Source: Stictocephala bisonia
Lineage: Eukaryota > Arthropoda > Insecta > Hemiptera > Membracidae
Reading direction: 5' to 3'
Length of the DNA: 64,000 nucleotides
NCBI GenBank assembly: GCA_035578905.1
Contig: JAQJVL010002700.1
Location: forward strand, 21,462 to 85,461
The position numbers and the translations under genes are program-made. This document shows positions 32,086 through 43,616 of this stretch, piece after piece (the stretch's first letter is position 1; each line of letters begins with the position of its first letter). The notes under the pieces are model-generated. The model did not search any database, had not been told where the DNA came from, and was given only the letters and a program-made list of their open reading frames with translations.

Positions 32086-33151
32086 GAAATAAATAAATCG
32101 TCACAAGTAACTAAACTGTTTTGTTAATTGTAATTAAACTTTTTTTTTTATCTTCTAGCTCATTGTTAGGTATTGTAATTAAATGATTAATCACAAAGTA
32201 TTATATCAATAATGTCATTCCTATAATCCTATGTAACATTTTTACTTGAATAAATAAGAGAAAGTTAATAACAGTGTACATTAATTCATTTGAAATCCTT
32301 TTCAGTGATTTAAAGTAGAAAAAGTAGAGAAACTCAAACCATACGTATACAATAAATAACTTTATTTATTGGATTTGGATTGTTTGAGTTTTCCTACAAT
32401 TTAAAATTAACAAATATCTTATAAGAGCTCATCCAGAATGACTGAAAAAGTAATTTAAATACGTAGCTATTCAGTTTGCTCAGTAACATGGAAAACCATT
32501 TAAGTACCCATTATCATCCGTTTATACTTACGTGATAAAATGCACATAGTTTTAACACGTTCATAACATATGTATACAAATTCATGTAAACGTCTACTGT
32601 AATATAACTGTGATATATTTATGTTTGTCGTAAAAGACCAATGTTAAATAATTAGAAACCATACTTCTTTTTAAAAGATAAAATAATATTACCTAGACAA
32701 CAATAGACCATCTTACATGATAAAATCAATGTTCAGCATCCTTTGCAAGTTTGCAGTTTATACGTTTAATAATCTTACTGTTTTTTTGTTTTAGAAATAT
32801 TAACAAACGTAGTTATTTTAACCATTGAGTTTGTAGTCAGGACAATACATTACAATTTGTATATAGTACAGCGCATTATTAAGACCTTTGAAAAAATATA
32901 TATTTTATTTCCGAGCTTTTCTTTCTTCCTAAGAGAGTAAATTGGTCTTTTAATTGACGTATTTTGTTTTATATGACAAAATTTTAAATGGCCGCTGCAC
33001 CTCTAAGCCCTTTTAATTATTGAATCAAAAGAGAGAAGCTCGGTGGTGCGAGAGGGGCGCCAAGCCCAAGATAGCCTACGGGCGCCTAAATCCTTAATCA
33101 GGCCCTGTGCTGGACGTAGGAATAGAGTGAGACGAGTGAGAGTGGACTAGA

Positions 33152-33233
33152 CGTTAGAAGTCCTACCAAACAATAAATAAAATTGAGCTGGCGAAGTTGC
33201 TGGTGGGGGAAGATGCGCGCACATTCCCCCTCA
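33152..33233 (+). repeat. Inverted repeat, left copy
   Basis: About 82 bp from TAGACGTTAGAAGTCCTACC to GAAGATGCGCGCACATTCCC, repeated in inverted orientation at 38082-38166 with a few substitutions. It begins 37 bp after the hAT target duplication. The pair may be the ends of one 5-kb structure or two separate insertions of a short element. Confidence 0.75.
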
Positions 33234-33959
33234 TTCTGTTATTTGGAACAGCTGATTTAATTGTGAGATATTGTGTGGTCCAGCATTGGAGCGTCGTCCG
33301 CTAGCTGGTGCTGGCTGAAGAATAAATATTCGATCACACTTAGTTCAAGTTATTGTTTTAGTGGCCTTTTGCGCAAGTGGAAATTTACTTTGTTGTGTCT
33401 TAAGCGCAATGTAAATTTCATATAATTTACAAGTATGTACAGTTAGTTTTGGTTTTATTTTTTCAATATGAAAAATACAATATACACATCAATAAAAAAT
33501 AAGCATTCTGAATGCTTATTCATTATGATATAAGCACCCTACTAAAAATATATTGAATTTGCTTAAAAAGTTTATTTTTTGTGTCTAAAAGTAGGATTTG
33601 GTGTTAAAATAAAGTGATAATTTGTAAGTATTGTGTATTTGATAAAGAAATAATTATTAATTTGTATTAAATAACAAAAGTTTACCATAAAAAAATCAGG
33701 TAGACTTTACTACAGTGCTACCAAACAATAATAAAACTGCTGAAGGACTGTATTTTATATATCTACATAGCCTAATGATATTAAAACAAATAGATTACTA
33801 ATCCTCAAATGCTGGGTTGAACACTGTTTAGTACTAGTTATTTTCATGGTGCTATACAGTTGTATGAACACTTACAAGATGTAATCAACTAGGCCTAATA
33901 AAAATGATGGGGGTATCATCATCTCAAATCAACTCTTAAGTCACAATAGGCCTAATCTC
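33234..33959. other. AT-rich gap; nothing recognised
   Basis: No coding frame, hairpin or repeat that I can support. Confidence 0.5.
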
Positions 33960-34340
33960 AGCAGCACTGATTTAGCTCTGTCTACTAATAAGAACCATAA
34001 TTTACAAAATATGTTATTTAAATGTTCAGGGCATTAAACACAAGGAACTAGCTCTGAAAGACTGCTTTAGAAAACTGTTTTTTATTTTATTTATTTGTTG
34101 TGACATCATTTGTTTGAGTGAACATTGATTGGTGAACTGAATATGAGGTCCCGTTTGCTTCTATTGAAAAGTTCACTTTAATCAGTAGCTTCATGAGGAA
34201 ACAACACATAAGAGGTGGGGTTTCTGTTTACATTAAAGACAGTTTGATATGACAGCTGACAAGTATACTGTAAGAGCACTAAAAAATTTGTTAAGACAGT
34301 TTAACTTGAAGAATACAAATTTCCTACCTACTCGAGGGAC
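33960..34340 (+). pseudogene. LINE endonuclease remnant
   Basis: Broken plus-strand translation with endonuclease landmarks: NVQGIKHKELALKDC near 34020-34065, then CDIICLSEHWL near 34100-34130 (the catalytic Glu block), then RGGVSVYIKDSL near 34213-34248. Stops and frameshifts interrupt it. It ends where the minus-strand LINE tail begins at 34341. Confidence 0.6.
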
Positions 34341-36745
34341 AGTATTTTATTTTATTTTATTTTATTGCCTTCCAACGGCTAAGCCATTTTTTTTTTTTTA
34401 CAAATTTACAGAGACATACAATTTATTCAAAACTTAAGGTACTTAATAGCTACATAAACTATACTAGGCGTCAAGTAAATTATTGCTTTAAACCATTTGC
34501 TACGTGAAATCGACAGATAACAATATAAAGAATGTATATAACTTAGTAGTAGATAGATTCGATAAATAAATAAATAGTTCAATAGTTACAAATACAATAA
34601 ATAGATCAACGAATAAGTAACTAACAATTAATATGTACAGTAACCAGGCACAAATAACACAAAAGGTACAATAACTAGGTATAAATAGACTTATCAGACA
34701 CAACAGATCAATGTAGGGTCACCAAATTGAGTATATTGCCTTACACAGTGGAAAGTTCAAGGTTCAACAGTTTCCTTTTTATAGATCCAGCGCTGTCGAA
34801 GAAAAAGTCGACCTGGCTGCAAACAGAGTTTCCTCCACGCAGCATCCTTGCCAGAGGGCTGTGGAACTCGTACTGTCTCGCATAGTGACGTCTACTGAAG
34901 AGTTCCGTGGATCTCGTTCTACTTGGGACGCGAAGGTCCACCTGGCCCAGAAGATCAGGGGAGTTTACACCTCCAACCAAGAGTTTGTGGAGGAAGATGA
35001 TGTCAAAAACAAAGCGTCTTAGTTCAAGATTCTGGAGGTTCAATTCGGATTGCAGGGCTCCAATGGGGACTTCGCTGTAGATCATTCCTTGTCTTACCCC
35101 AACCAGGCGCAGAAACCTCCTTTGGACAGATTGAAGTCTATTCTTCTGACCAGCCTGATAAGGAGCCCATACGGGGCTTGCATATTCCAAAACCTGCCGA
35201 ACAAGCGAGCAATATAAGGTTCTCAGTGCTGCAGGGCTGTGGATACCACGAGTAGATCTTGTTATAAAACCCAAGGTCTTGTTGGCTTTACTGCATAGGT
35301 AGTCAATGTGGCCATCGAAAGATAGGTTGTAGGAGAAAACCACGCCCAGGTCCTTGATTGAAGCCACTCTTGCTAGAGGCTGCCCACTTAAGCTATAGTT
35401 AAAGTTCAGATGATTTCGGGATCGGTGGAAAGTCATTATGCTGCACTTAGATAAGTTGAGTGACATGTTGTTAGAAGTGCACCACTGGAGTAAGGCTTCA
35501 AGGCTGCGCTGAAGACGAGCCGAGCAGTCGAGGGAGGAGACCTCAGTGAACATTTTTAAGTCGTCTGCGAACATTAGGACGTCGACCTCAAGAGATTCCA
35601 CAATGTCATTTATGAAGATGTTGAATAGGTATGGACTGAGAAGGGAGCCCTGTGGCATTCCGGAAGTTTGGAGGAAATCTTGAGATACTGCACCGGGGAG
35701 CTTCACCCTCAGGCGGCGATTAGTTAAGTAGTCTCTAAGCCAGCTGAGAAGTGGGTCTACGATACCGTAGGATTTGAGTTTAGAGCATAGAATGAAGTGA
35801 TCCACCCGGTCGAATGCCTTTGCAAAATCCAGGAAGGCGACGTCAACTTGTCTACCTCTGGCGAAAGATGATATGATTGACTCGTTAAATTGTAAGAGAT
35901 TAGATACAGTTGACTTCCCTGATGTGAAGCCGTGTTGGTATGGATTAATGATTTCCCTATATAGCGGCTTAAGTCTGGAGAGAACCAGGCCCTCAAATAA
36001 TTTCCCCACCGATGATAGAATGGTTATGGGCCTGTAATTTTCAACGATGGAAGGATCTCCCTTCTTCAGAATTGGAACAACATGTCCATCCTTGAGAGCG
36101 TCTGGGAATTCCCCCTTACTCAAAGATTCATTGAAGAGCACAGACAAAGGTACTGCCAGAAAGAGTCGACAATAGCTGAGGAAAGAAGGAGGAATGTTGT
36201 CTGGTCCTGCGCCCTTACTTGGATCAAGATGTTCGAGGGCTTCTATTACTTCAGCTGGAGAGACGGTTATATGACCCAGTATAGACTGATTAACGGGCGC
36301 AAAGGAGTACGATGTTGGCGTAGATTGAGTAAAGACTGAGGCAAAGTACTCAGAGAACAATCTTGCAGAATCATCAGAGTCTACCGAAGTGGTTCCACCG
36401 AATTTCATAGAAGACGGAATACCTGTCGATCTGCTAGAAGATTTTACAAAGCTCCAGAAACTGCGGGGATTAGAGGGTATAGAGCCTTCAACATGACGGA
36501 GATATTCCAGGTGACAAGACCGAGTGAGTTCCTTGCATTGGCGTCTTAAAGCAGCAAACATGTAGTAGTCTCTTGGGCATAGTGAGGACTTGTACTGTCT
36601 ATGGGCGCTCTTCTTTTGAATCACCAAGTGGATCAGGTCCTTAGAGAACCACTTAGGGAATGGTGATACTCCGACACGCTTAGTGGGGCTGTGGCGAACA
36701 CATATACTTCCAAGTAGTTTTGTGAGTTCGTTAAATTTCACACTT
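34341..36745 (-). mobile_element. 5'-truncated LINE with an open ORF2
   Basis: A minus-strand non-LTR element. The 3' tail is a run of TTTTA units at 34345-34371 (TAAAA units on the element strand). The coding part is at 34741-36741, and the element ends at the start of that frame without an endonuclease, so the 5' end is truncated. No target duplication was found. It is the best preserved of four related copies here. Confidence 0.85.
34741..36741 (-). CDS. LINE ORF2: linker, reverse transcriptase, C-terminus (666 aa)
   Basis: An uninterrupted 666-codon frame. The linker PFPKWFSKDLIHLVIQKKSA near 27-46 is followed by the reverse transcriptase: NYRPITILSSVGKLFEGLVL near 235-254, YQHGFTSGKSTVSNLL near 268-283, D305 (VAFLDFAKAFDRVDH), GMPQGSLLSP at 361-370 and the catalytic FADD at 391-394. 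The thumb IKDLGVVFSYNLSF and a C-terminal RNA-binding-like region (NRLQSVQRRFLRLVGVRQGM) complete it. All RT Asp residues are present, but the endonuclease is lost by 5' truncation. The ATG is simply the first in the remaining frame. Confidence 0.9.
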   Translation of the reverse strand: MKFNELTKLLGSICVRHSPTKRVGVSPFPKWFSKDLIHLVIQKKSAHRQYKSSLCPRDYYMFAALRRQCKELTRSCHLEYLRHVEGSIPSNPRSFWSFVKSSSRSTGIPSSMKFGGTTSVDSDDSARLFSEYFASVFTQSTPTSYSFAPVNQSILGHITVSPAEVIEALEHLDPSKGAGPDNIPPSFLSYCRLFLAVPLSVLFNESLSKGEFPDALKDGHVVPILKKGDPSIVENYRPITILSSVGKLFEGLVLSRLKPLYREIINPYQHGFTSGKSTVSNLLQFNESIISSFARGRQVDVAFLDFAKAFDRVDHFILCSKLKSYGIVDPLLSWLRDYLTNRRLRVKLPGAVSQDFLQTSGMPQGSLLSPYLFNIFINDIVESLEVDVLMFADDLKMFTEVSSLDCSARLQRSLEALLQWCTSNNMSLNLSKCSIMTFHRSRNHLNFNYSLSGQPLARVASIKDLGVVFSYNLSFDGHIDYLCSKANKTLGFITRSTRGIHSPAALRTLYCSLVRQVLEYASPVWAPYQAGQKNRLQSVQRRFLRLVGVRQGMIYSEVPIGALQSELNLQNLELRRFVFDIIFLHKLLVGGVNSPDLLGQVDLRVPSRTRSTELFSRRHYARQYEFHSPLARMLRGGNSVCSQVDFFFDSAGSIKRKLLNLELSTV

Positions 36746-38014
36746 GTATGTTTAGATAATGTGTTTACAAATTAGTTCACTCTTTTCACTAGGGTAAAAG
36801 ATTTCATTTTTTTCTGACCAAAAGGCTGTACTATTTAACTGTACTAGTGCATTTACCAGGAGCTTTGACAATAAATTTTGTTTTGTGCATATATATTTGA
36901 TTGTTTTCAAATTTTTTGTTGTTTATAATAAATATTTTGTTGCATTCTATTTTACCAAATGTAGGTATTTAGTTAAATAGTAATTACTGTCACAATTTTG
37001 TTGTTGGATTAAAATGTGTATAGTAGCCTTTGTATAGAATTACTGAATATAGAATTTTCATATTACTGATATTAATGTAGGGTGGATATTATGTGCATAT
37101 ATATTACTATAAAAGTTTAGAATTAAGAATAGTCATGGTAAATGGATGATTTCTGTATTTCTATAAAAATGTATAATTATTATATCAAAAAGCATGTATT
37201 TTGTTAATTATGAATCATTGTTGCAATTTTTGTTTGTATGTTTAAATATTTGTATAGCTCAGCAGGCTTTGTATGGAACCTGAAATGTAATTATTAATCT
37301 AGTATATTGTAAAATATAAATAAGTAATGAACATTTTTGACATCTAATGCTATGTAAGGCTTTCTGACAATAACATTTTATTATTTATTTATTTAGTGTA
37401 TATAACATTATATATTGTACAAAGTCACCGTAACAACAAATTCAAAAGCAAAAATTTACACAAATTAGCTGTGAACCAAAGTGGTGTAAAAATCATAAAA
37501 TAAATTTACCATCGCTGCATATATCAAATAATACATTTTATGCCGTAGTTACAACATAAAATATTAAATATAGTTATTTATTTACCTTTAGGATGAAGCA
37601 AATTAAAAATAATCACATTCCTCTCTTCAGAGGATAATGCATTTGTATGATTTGTAGCTGTATGCTTCTTAGTTGACACAACTCTGGGATGATTTTTGTA
37701 TTTCTATAAAAATGTATAATTAATTATTATCATTTAGTATGGGAGTTCATGTTGATTGGTTAAATACAACCAGTATGTTGTAAAAATTATACTGACTTTT
37801 TATGTAGGCCTATTACAAATTGATAATGCTTAATTTATACTCTTATCCTAATTTTAGATTTAGTTCACTATTGTCATTAATTTAGCCTATTTTTCATATA
37901 GAAAAGTATTTTGTTTTTAATATTATCACATGTTCATTATTATTATATTAATTCTTGTCAATTGTTTTCTTGTATCTTGAAACAAACAACCAGATGATAA
38001 CAAATTGGTTTTAT
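36746..38014. other. AT-rich gap with one diverged direct repeat
   Basis: No gene. A direct repeat built on TGTATTTCTATAAAAATG occurs at about 37157-37190 and 37699-37732, perhaps two 3' UTR fragments of the same element. Confidence 0.5.
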
Positions 38015-38062
38015 TGGTTAAACCATTGATTATATAAACCTATAAAATCAATGGTTAAACCT
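38015..38062. repeat. Hairpin GGTTAAACCATTGAT
   Basis: GGTTAAACCATTGAT and ATCAATGGTTAAACC face each other across 17 bases, with one mismatched position. The word AACCATTGATTATATAAACC also occurs at 27319-27338, so this is a dispersed repeat, possibly a MITE end. Confidence 0.65.
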
Positions 38063-38081
38063 TCTCTTAGCAGAAGACAAC

Positions 38082-38166
38082 TACTTTGAGGGGGAATGCG
38101 CGCGCATCTTCCCCCACCAGCGACTTCGCCAGTTCAATTTCATTTATTTGGTAGGACTCCTAACGT
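38082..38166 (-). repeat. Inverted repeat, right copy
   Basis: Reverse complement of the 33152-33233 repeat (GGGGGAATGCGCGCGCATC to TAGGACTCCTAACGTCT), 5 kb from its partner. Confidence 0.75.
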
Positions 38167-38771
38167 CTATTTGAGAGTGGGGACTGGGGAGGTGGAACAA
38201 TAGATAATTGGTCGTTGCTGTGGGCGGAACTGTCTTATTATCATAGTTAATGAATATTTATTTGTATTCATTTAAATATTTGAATGTATTTTTTGTTTAG
38301 CCTGAATTGCTGAGGTAGTTGATGAGTGAAGAGAATGATTATTTCATCTTTATAATCTACAATGGCATATACTGGAAATGAAGTAATTACATTCCAGTTT
38401 GGGCACTATTCAAATTTCATAGGAGCACTTTGGTGGAATTGTCAGGTTATATTTCTTATTGTATAGATATATTCTATTTGTAACATAGTAATTTTTTTAT
38501 TTTACCTAGATTAGGCTTAGTTCTTTTTTAGAATACCTTTTACAAACAAAAGATTCATTAACCCTAAATCTGCCTAGCTACTACTTTACTTTTATCCAAA
38601 TTGCCAGAGGGATTTCAGCCAATTTGAAAATTTTTTCTAAAATGCATGATAAATATTAAAATGTCATAAACTTACTCATGTTTGAAATAATTTTGTTCTC
38701 GATGAAACATACTAATTATAGAACCCAAAAAATGAGGTAGGTATATGTTTTTCATGTAGCAACTTTTATTT
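38167..38771. other. AT-rich gap; nothing recognised
   Basis: No supported feature. Confidence 0.5.
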
Positions 38772-39369
38772 CAGAGATAAGGTTAGAAAAAGGGGAGTTA
38801 TGCCTAGGAAATGATGTTATATTGTTTAATTACTGATATCAATTTTAAATTATGTATGTTGGTGTACAATTTCAAGATAGCTAAAACAAAAAATGGTATT
38901 TATGCAGTTTCTTGCTACCAAACAAATTTGGAACATTTTGCTTGAAATGGGTATAGAATTGGCTGCATTTTCACGAGATATGCTTTTTATTCCGCGGAAA
39001 TAACGTATTTAACCGAAAATTCGAAAAAAACCAATGTCCCAACTTATAGTATTTTTGTCATATTTCCGTTAATTTAAATGGTATTTAATCATATTTTTTT
39101 ATTTTGATGTTTTTTTGCGTTGAATACAAATTTGGAAACTATTTTGGTCTATTACAAATATTTCTCGAGATATAATGGAAAAACTACTATCGCGGGGAAT
39201 CGCAATTAGCAGCCATTGCATGATCATTATATACAACAACTATTAATTACAAAAACCGAGTTCACCTATATTCCCGCTGGAGTGACGGCCAACAGGCCGT
39301 CACGAAGGCCAAACACTCAAATTTAACGCAAATTACGAATTTTGTTGAGAAAATAGACAATTAGGTTAA

Positions 39370-40175
39370 CCCATTCCCCTACTTTGACGGAACCATTCCG
39401 CGCCGCCGATAAGGGGCCCAGCTATACAATGACGGAACAGTTCCGCGACTGTAATAGTACGTTTGTTTCGTAACAGGTAGCAGCACTAATCAGTCTGTTT
39501 CGTTCCTATGGTTCCGTACTGAGTTTATCTTGTTGTTTCTTTTATTTTATGGGCTGTGGAGAACGTTAGAAGTCAGCTGTTAGTGACGTCACCTGTTAGT
39601 GTGACAAGCCAAACCACTACCAGTGTAGTTGTTTGTAAACAATCGTGGCCGATCGTGCGTTGTGAAATAGAACAGTATATTGGTGATTTAGATGATACTT
39701 TATTGAGTGATGAAGATATTGGGCTTGTGACCGTATAACAAGAGAACAGTTATTATCAACTGACGATGAATATTCCGATGAGGAACATACTGTCACTGAC
39801 AACAGGCCTACAACTGCTACGGTAAATAACATTGTTCAAGGTAGGCCTACGCCTAATATTGATACTATTAGTGATACATCGGACGATGAAGTGATAAATA
39901 TAGTAAACCAAGATAGGCCTACTACTCCTAGTAATGATAATGTGCAAAACATAATTGAATTAGTTGCCTTAGGGAGATTAGGACAGTAGTTAGAAACCCA
40001 ATTTATTTTAGCCAAGTTATTTTATTATTTAGCTATTATGAGTGATTAAGGGGATATAAAATTATTAGAATAGTCATTTACAAGTTAAAAAAAAAAAACC
40101 TTTAACCAAAAACTAAAAAAAAAAAATGGATTTTTTGGACCCTATTTGTTGGTTAAAAAATAGTAGGTGAATGGG
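39370..40175 (+). mobile_element. 806-bp piggyBac deletion derivative
   Basis: TTAA flanks at 39366-39369 and 40176-40179. Termini are CCCATTCCCCTACT and, inverted, CCCATTCACCTACT. Near the left end are two palindromes CGGAA-N3-TTCCG at 39388-39400 and 39433-39445. It carries the start of a transposase frame (next entry) but no catalytic core, so it arose by internal deletion. It sits in the left arm of the foldback structure and is younger than it. Confidence 0.92.
39556..39990 (+). pseudogene. piggyBac transposase N-terminal remnant
   Basis: 39556-39738 encodes DLDDTLLSDEDIGL. After a frame change the sequence to about 39987 continues STDDEYSDEEHTV and ISDTSDDEVINIV, an acidic Ser/Asp/Glu-rich leader of the kind that precedes the piggyBac DDE core. 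The core is absent. Recognition rests on composition and on the TTAA element around it rather than on a domain. Confidence 0.6.
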
Positions 40176-41769
40176 TTAAGTTTGGTTATGTCAGTAAAAA
40201 ATGCATTTTTCGAGCTGAAAAAATAATTTCACTCCAAAACCAGTTATATATTTGTGTTCAGCATAATAAAACACGAGAAATGAAAAAAAAGTTGTTAAAA
40301 AGTAACGATTTTTAAAAGTTTGTTTTTTCATTATCAGGTAAAAAACTAGTTTTATGATTTTTCGGTAAAAAACGAGTTTTTCGCGAATGAAATCAAACTA
40401 CTCAAGAGATATAAACTCATATTTCACCACTTTTTCAACATGAAATCGTATTTACAAAGGTGGCAAGAAAGTGCATAATTACCTTTAAAATTGTACGCAA
40501 GATATTTCCAGAAAATATACAGGTCTTAAATAATATATGAACAAAACAAATAGTTTATTTTTAAATAATTACACTCAGTACACAAACCTAAAAACTTATT
40601 AGTTTATCTACCACCTTTGAAAATATGAATTTTTGTTGAAAAAGTGGTGAAATATAAGTTTATATCTCTTGAGGAGGTTAATTTCATCTGCGGAAAACTT
40701 GTATTTATCTGATAGTGAAAAAACCAACTTAAACGTTTTTAAAAATCGTTACATTTTGACAATTTTTTTTAAATCAACGTGTTTTTTTTAATGCTGAACA
40801 CAAATATATCATTGGTTTTGCAGTAAAATTATTTGTTCAGCCCGAAAATGCATTTTTGCTGAATTAACCAAACATAACATAACTTATCCTAGTTGTCTAT
40901 TTACTCAATAAAACTTTGTAATTTGTGTTAAATTCGAGTGTTGGGCCTCCTTGTCGGCCTGTCGGCCGTCACTCCAGTGGGAATGTAGGTGAATTTGGTT
41001 TTCGTGATTAATAGTTGATGTATATATTGATCGTGTAATAGCCGCTAATCGTGATTCGCTACAAAAGTAGTTTTTCCGGTATATCTCGAAAAATAATTGT
41101 TATAGACCAAAATAGTTTTCAAATTCATATTTAGCACACAAAAAAAACACCAAAATAACAAAAATAGGATTAAAATACCATTTAAATTAACGGAAATATG
41201 ACAGAAATACTAAAAGTTGTAACATTGGTTTTTTTTATATTTTTCGTTAAAATATGTGATTTCCGTGGAATAAAAAGCATATCTTGTGAAAATACAGCCA
41301 ATTCTAGACCCATTTTAAGTAAAATTTTCCAATTTTGTTTGGTGGCACAAACTGCATTTCAGAGATAAGGTTAGAAAAATACAAAAAGGGGAGTTATGCC
41401 TAGGAAATGATGTTATGTTGTTTGATTACTGATATTGATTTTAAATTGTGTATGTTAGTTTACAGTTTCAAGATAGTAAAACATTAAAAATTTTATACAA
41501 GATATTTTCAGAAAATATATAGGTCTCATATAATATATGAAAAATAGTTTATTCTAAAATAGTTATACACAGTACACAAACCTAAAAATTTGTTACCACA
41601 TGGTAACTGATTTGTTTGTAAATTCACCAAAAATGTGCTGTAAACACTGGAGTCTTTACCTTTACCTCTTCTTTCTTCACCGCAATCCTCAGACTGGGGA
41701 GTCGTCAAATTTCTTTTTTCTTTTCTTCCTCATTGTACTGAGATTTCTTTGCCACACTTGTGTATCAGC

Positions 41770-42366
41770 CTAAACTGTGTATGTGTGTTCTTCAATGAAT
41801 TCTGATATTGAACAGTAAGGCCTGTTGATGAGATACTGTTTAAGAGTTTTAAGAAAAATGTTGTGGTTTGCAAAGTTTGAAATTTTATTTGGTAGGAGAT
41901 TTAAGTATTTAGATTCTGTGTATGTTGGGGTGTTACTATATTTTTTTAGTCTGTGTTGTGGCAAGTCTATATTATTTTTATGTCGTGTGTTGTAGTTGTG
42001 ATATTCTGATCTAAGTGAGGGACTGGATTCTTTAGCTAGGATGATGGTTTCTAGGATATACTGCGAAAAGACGGTTAGGATTTTTAGTTGGACAAAGAGT
42101 GGTTTACAGTGTTCTAGGTGATGTCTTCTGCAGATTGTTCGTAGTGTATTTTTTTGTAAGATTAGTATTTTTACCATGTTTGTGGCTGATGTTGATCCCC
42201 ATGCGGCGATACCATAGCGGAGATGGGAAGCGAAGAGCGAGTGATAGGCTATTACAGAAGTTTCTTTGTTTGTTATCGTTCGTATTCGTCTAATTGCACA
42301 GTGTGCTGAAGCTAGTTTCTTGCATAGGTAATCTATGTGTTGTTGCCAGGATAAATGTTTGTCCAC
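41770..42366 (-). pseudogene. LINE ORF2 C-terminal domain
   Basis: 198 codons from DKHLSWQQHIDYLCKKLASA (thumb) through HLRYGIAAWGST to the end, YNTRHKNNIDLPQHRLKKYS and RPYCSISEFIEEHTYTV. The ending motif links it to the other YSxSEF-type LINE 3' ends here. Confidence 0.85.
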
Positions 42367-42559
42367 AATTATTCCTAAGAATTTGGTGTTGTCTTTTGTT
42401 TCAATGTTTAAATCTGTCCAGTCGTCTTCGCTTTGATAGTTATTGCATGGTGTAGAATTTATATGAGTTGTTTTTTTAGTGTTTAATTTTAGTTTGAGGT
42501 TATTGCATACTGTTGTGACATTGTTTATTGCTTCAGTAACTGGTTGTAAGTTATTTTCG

Positions 42560-43313
42560 TTTTTTGCCGTTGGTATTATAATGGTTGTGTCGTCTGCGAA
42601 TAAGATGTACTGGTGTCCTTTTAATAGTCGCTCTGGTAGATCATTAATGAAAATCAGAAAGAATAGTGGGCCTAATTATTGATCCTTGAGGAATACCTTT
42701 AGTTGTTAGCTTGAGTGATGATCGGGTTTTTACTATTGTGTTGTTAGTTAAATGATCCATTTCTACATATTGATATCTGTGGTCTAGGTAGTTTTTAATA
42801 AATTTTATTGCGTTGCCCTTAATACTGAGTTTCCTTAGTTTTTGCATGAGTGTAATCCAATCCAGGGAATCAAATGCCTTCTGAAGGTCAAGAAAGATTC
42901 CTGAGGCGTTCTTCATGTCATCCCATATTGTAGCTATGTCTTCAGTGTTCAGCAATTGCAGTATTTGTTCCGTGTTTCTTTCGGAAGCCATGTTGGCAAG
43001 GTGTAAGTAGATTATTTGTTTCTAAGTGATTTATAATTTGGTTGTATATTGTTCTTTCAGGTAGTTTAGATATTGTTGGTAAATTAGAAATAGGTCTATA
43101 GTTTCCAGGGTCGTGTCTATCTTCTTTTTTGAATATTGGATGGATTTTTGATGTTTTTAGATTTAGAGGAATTTTGCTTTCAGTTATAGAGGCGTTTATA
43201 ATGTCTAGTAGAGGTTTCATGATCTCTTCCTTACAGTGTTTAAGTAGCTTTCCTGTAATCTCATCGTATCCTGCTGCGTTGTTAGATTTGATGTGAGTAA
43301 ACAGTTTTATCAA
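42560..43313 (-). pseudogene. LINE ORF2 reverse transcriptase
   Basis: Two overlapping frames. 42942-43313 has IKSNNAAGYDEITGKLLKHC, PIFKKEDRHDPGNYRPISNL and CQHGFRKKHGTNTAI. 42644-42991 has IFLDLQKAFDSLDWITLMQK and LTTKGIPQGSIIRP. The catalytic box region continues in another frame to about 42560 (LIFADDTTI as read through a frameshift). A one-base frameshift joins the two main frames near 42970. Confidence 0.82.
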
Positions 43314-43616
43314 TTCAGTTTTTGTAATTGTTTTGAAATTTGTGAGACATGGTAGGGTATCTGTGATGTTTTCCTGCTCATAGTGAGAATTTTTTCTGGC
43401 AATTTTATGGGTTTCTTCGTCTATAGGGTTTATAAAGAAGTCGTTTAATATGTTTAGGGGATCGGTGACAATTTTGTTATTTTGGAATAGGCAAAATGGG
43501 GCTTGGTCATGGCTTGTTTGTCCTCTTTCCTCATTTATGGTTCTCCATATCTCTTTATTTTTATTGTCTGATTCTTCTATCTTCTTTATGTTTTGGACAG
43601 AGCGTTGAGTCCTTAA

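Larger units (their letters stand above)
28851..33107 (+). mobile_element. 4257-bp hAT transposon
   Basis: A near-complete hAT element. The perfect 8-bp target duplication TGCTGGAC is at 28843-28850 and 33108-33115. Terminal inverted repeats are CAGGCCCCGATTAA (left) and, inverted, CAGGGCCTGATTAA (right), each followed by a region with GGGCGC words. The transposase lies on the plus strand at 29423-32085, with about 570 bp of 5' and 1 kb of 3' non-coding sequence. The ends look intact, but the transposase is frameshifted twice, so it could only have moved with help in trans. Confidence 0.96.
38772..41605. mobile_element. Foldback structure with flanking direct repeats
   Basis: A large inverted repeat. 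The left arm is about 38930-39365 plus 40180-40490 (split by the TTAA element at 39370-40175) and the right arm is about 40620-41345. Landmarks pair well, e.g. TTCCGTTAATTTAAATGGTA on the left with its inverse at 41186-41208, and GTGACGGCC / GGCCGTCAC words. Direct repeats are added: block A (TTCAGAGATAAGGTTAGAAA) at 38772-38886 and 41364-41484, and block B (AGATATTTTCAGAAAATATA) at 40497-40615 and 41495-41605. The order is A, left arm, B, right arm, A, B. No coding sequence belongs to it. Confidence 0.75.
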
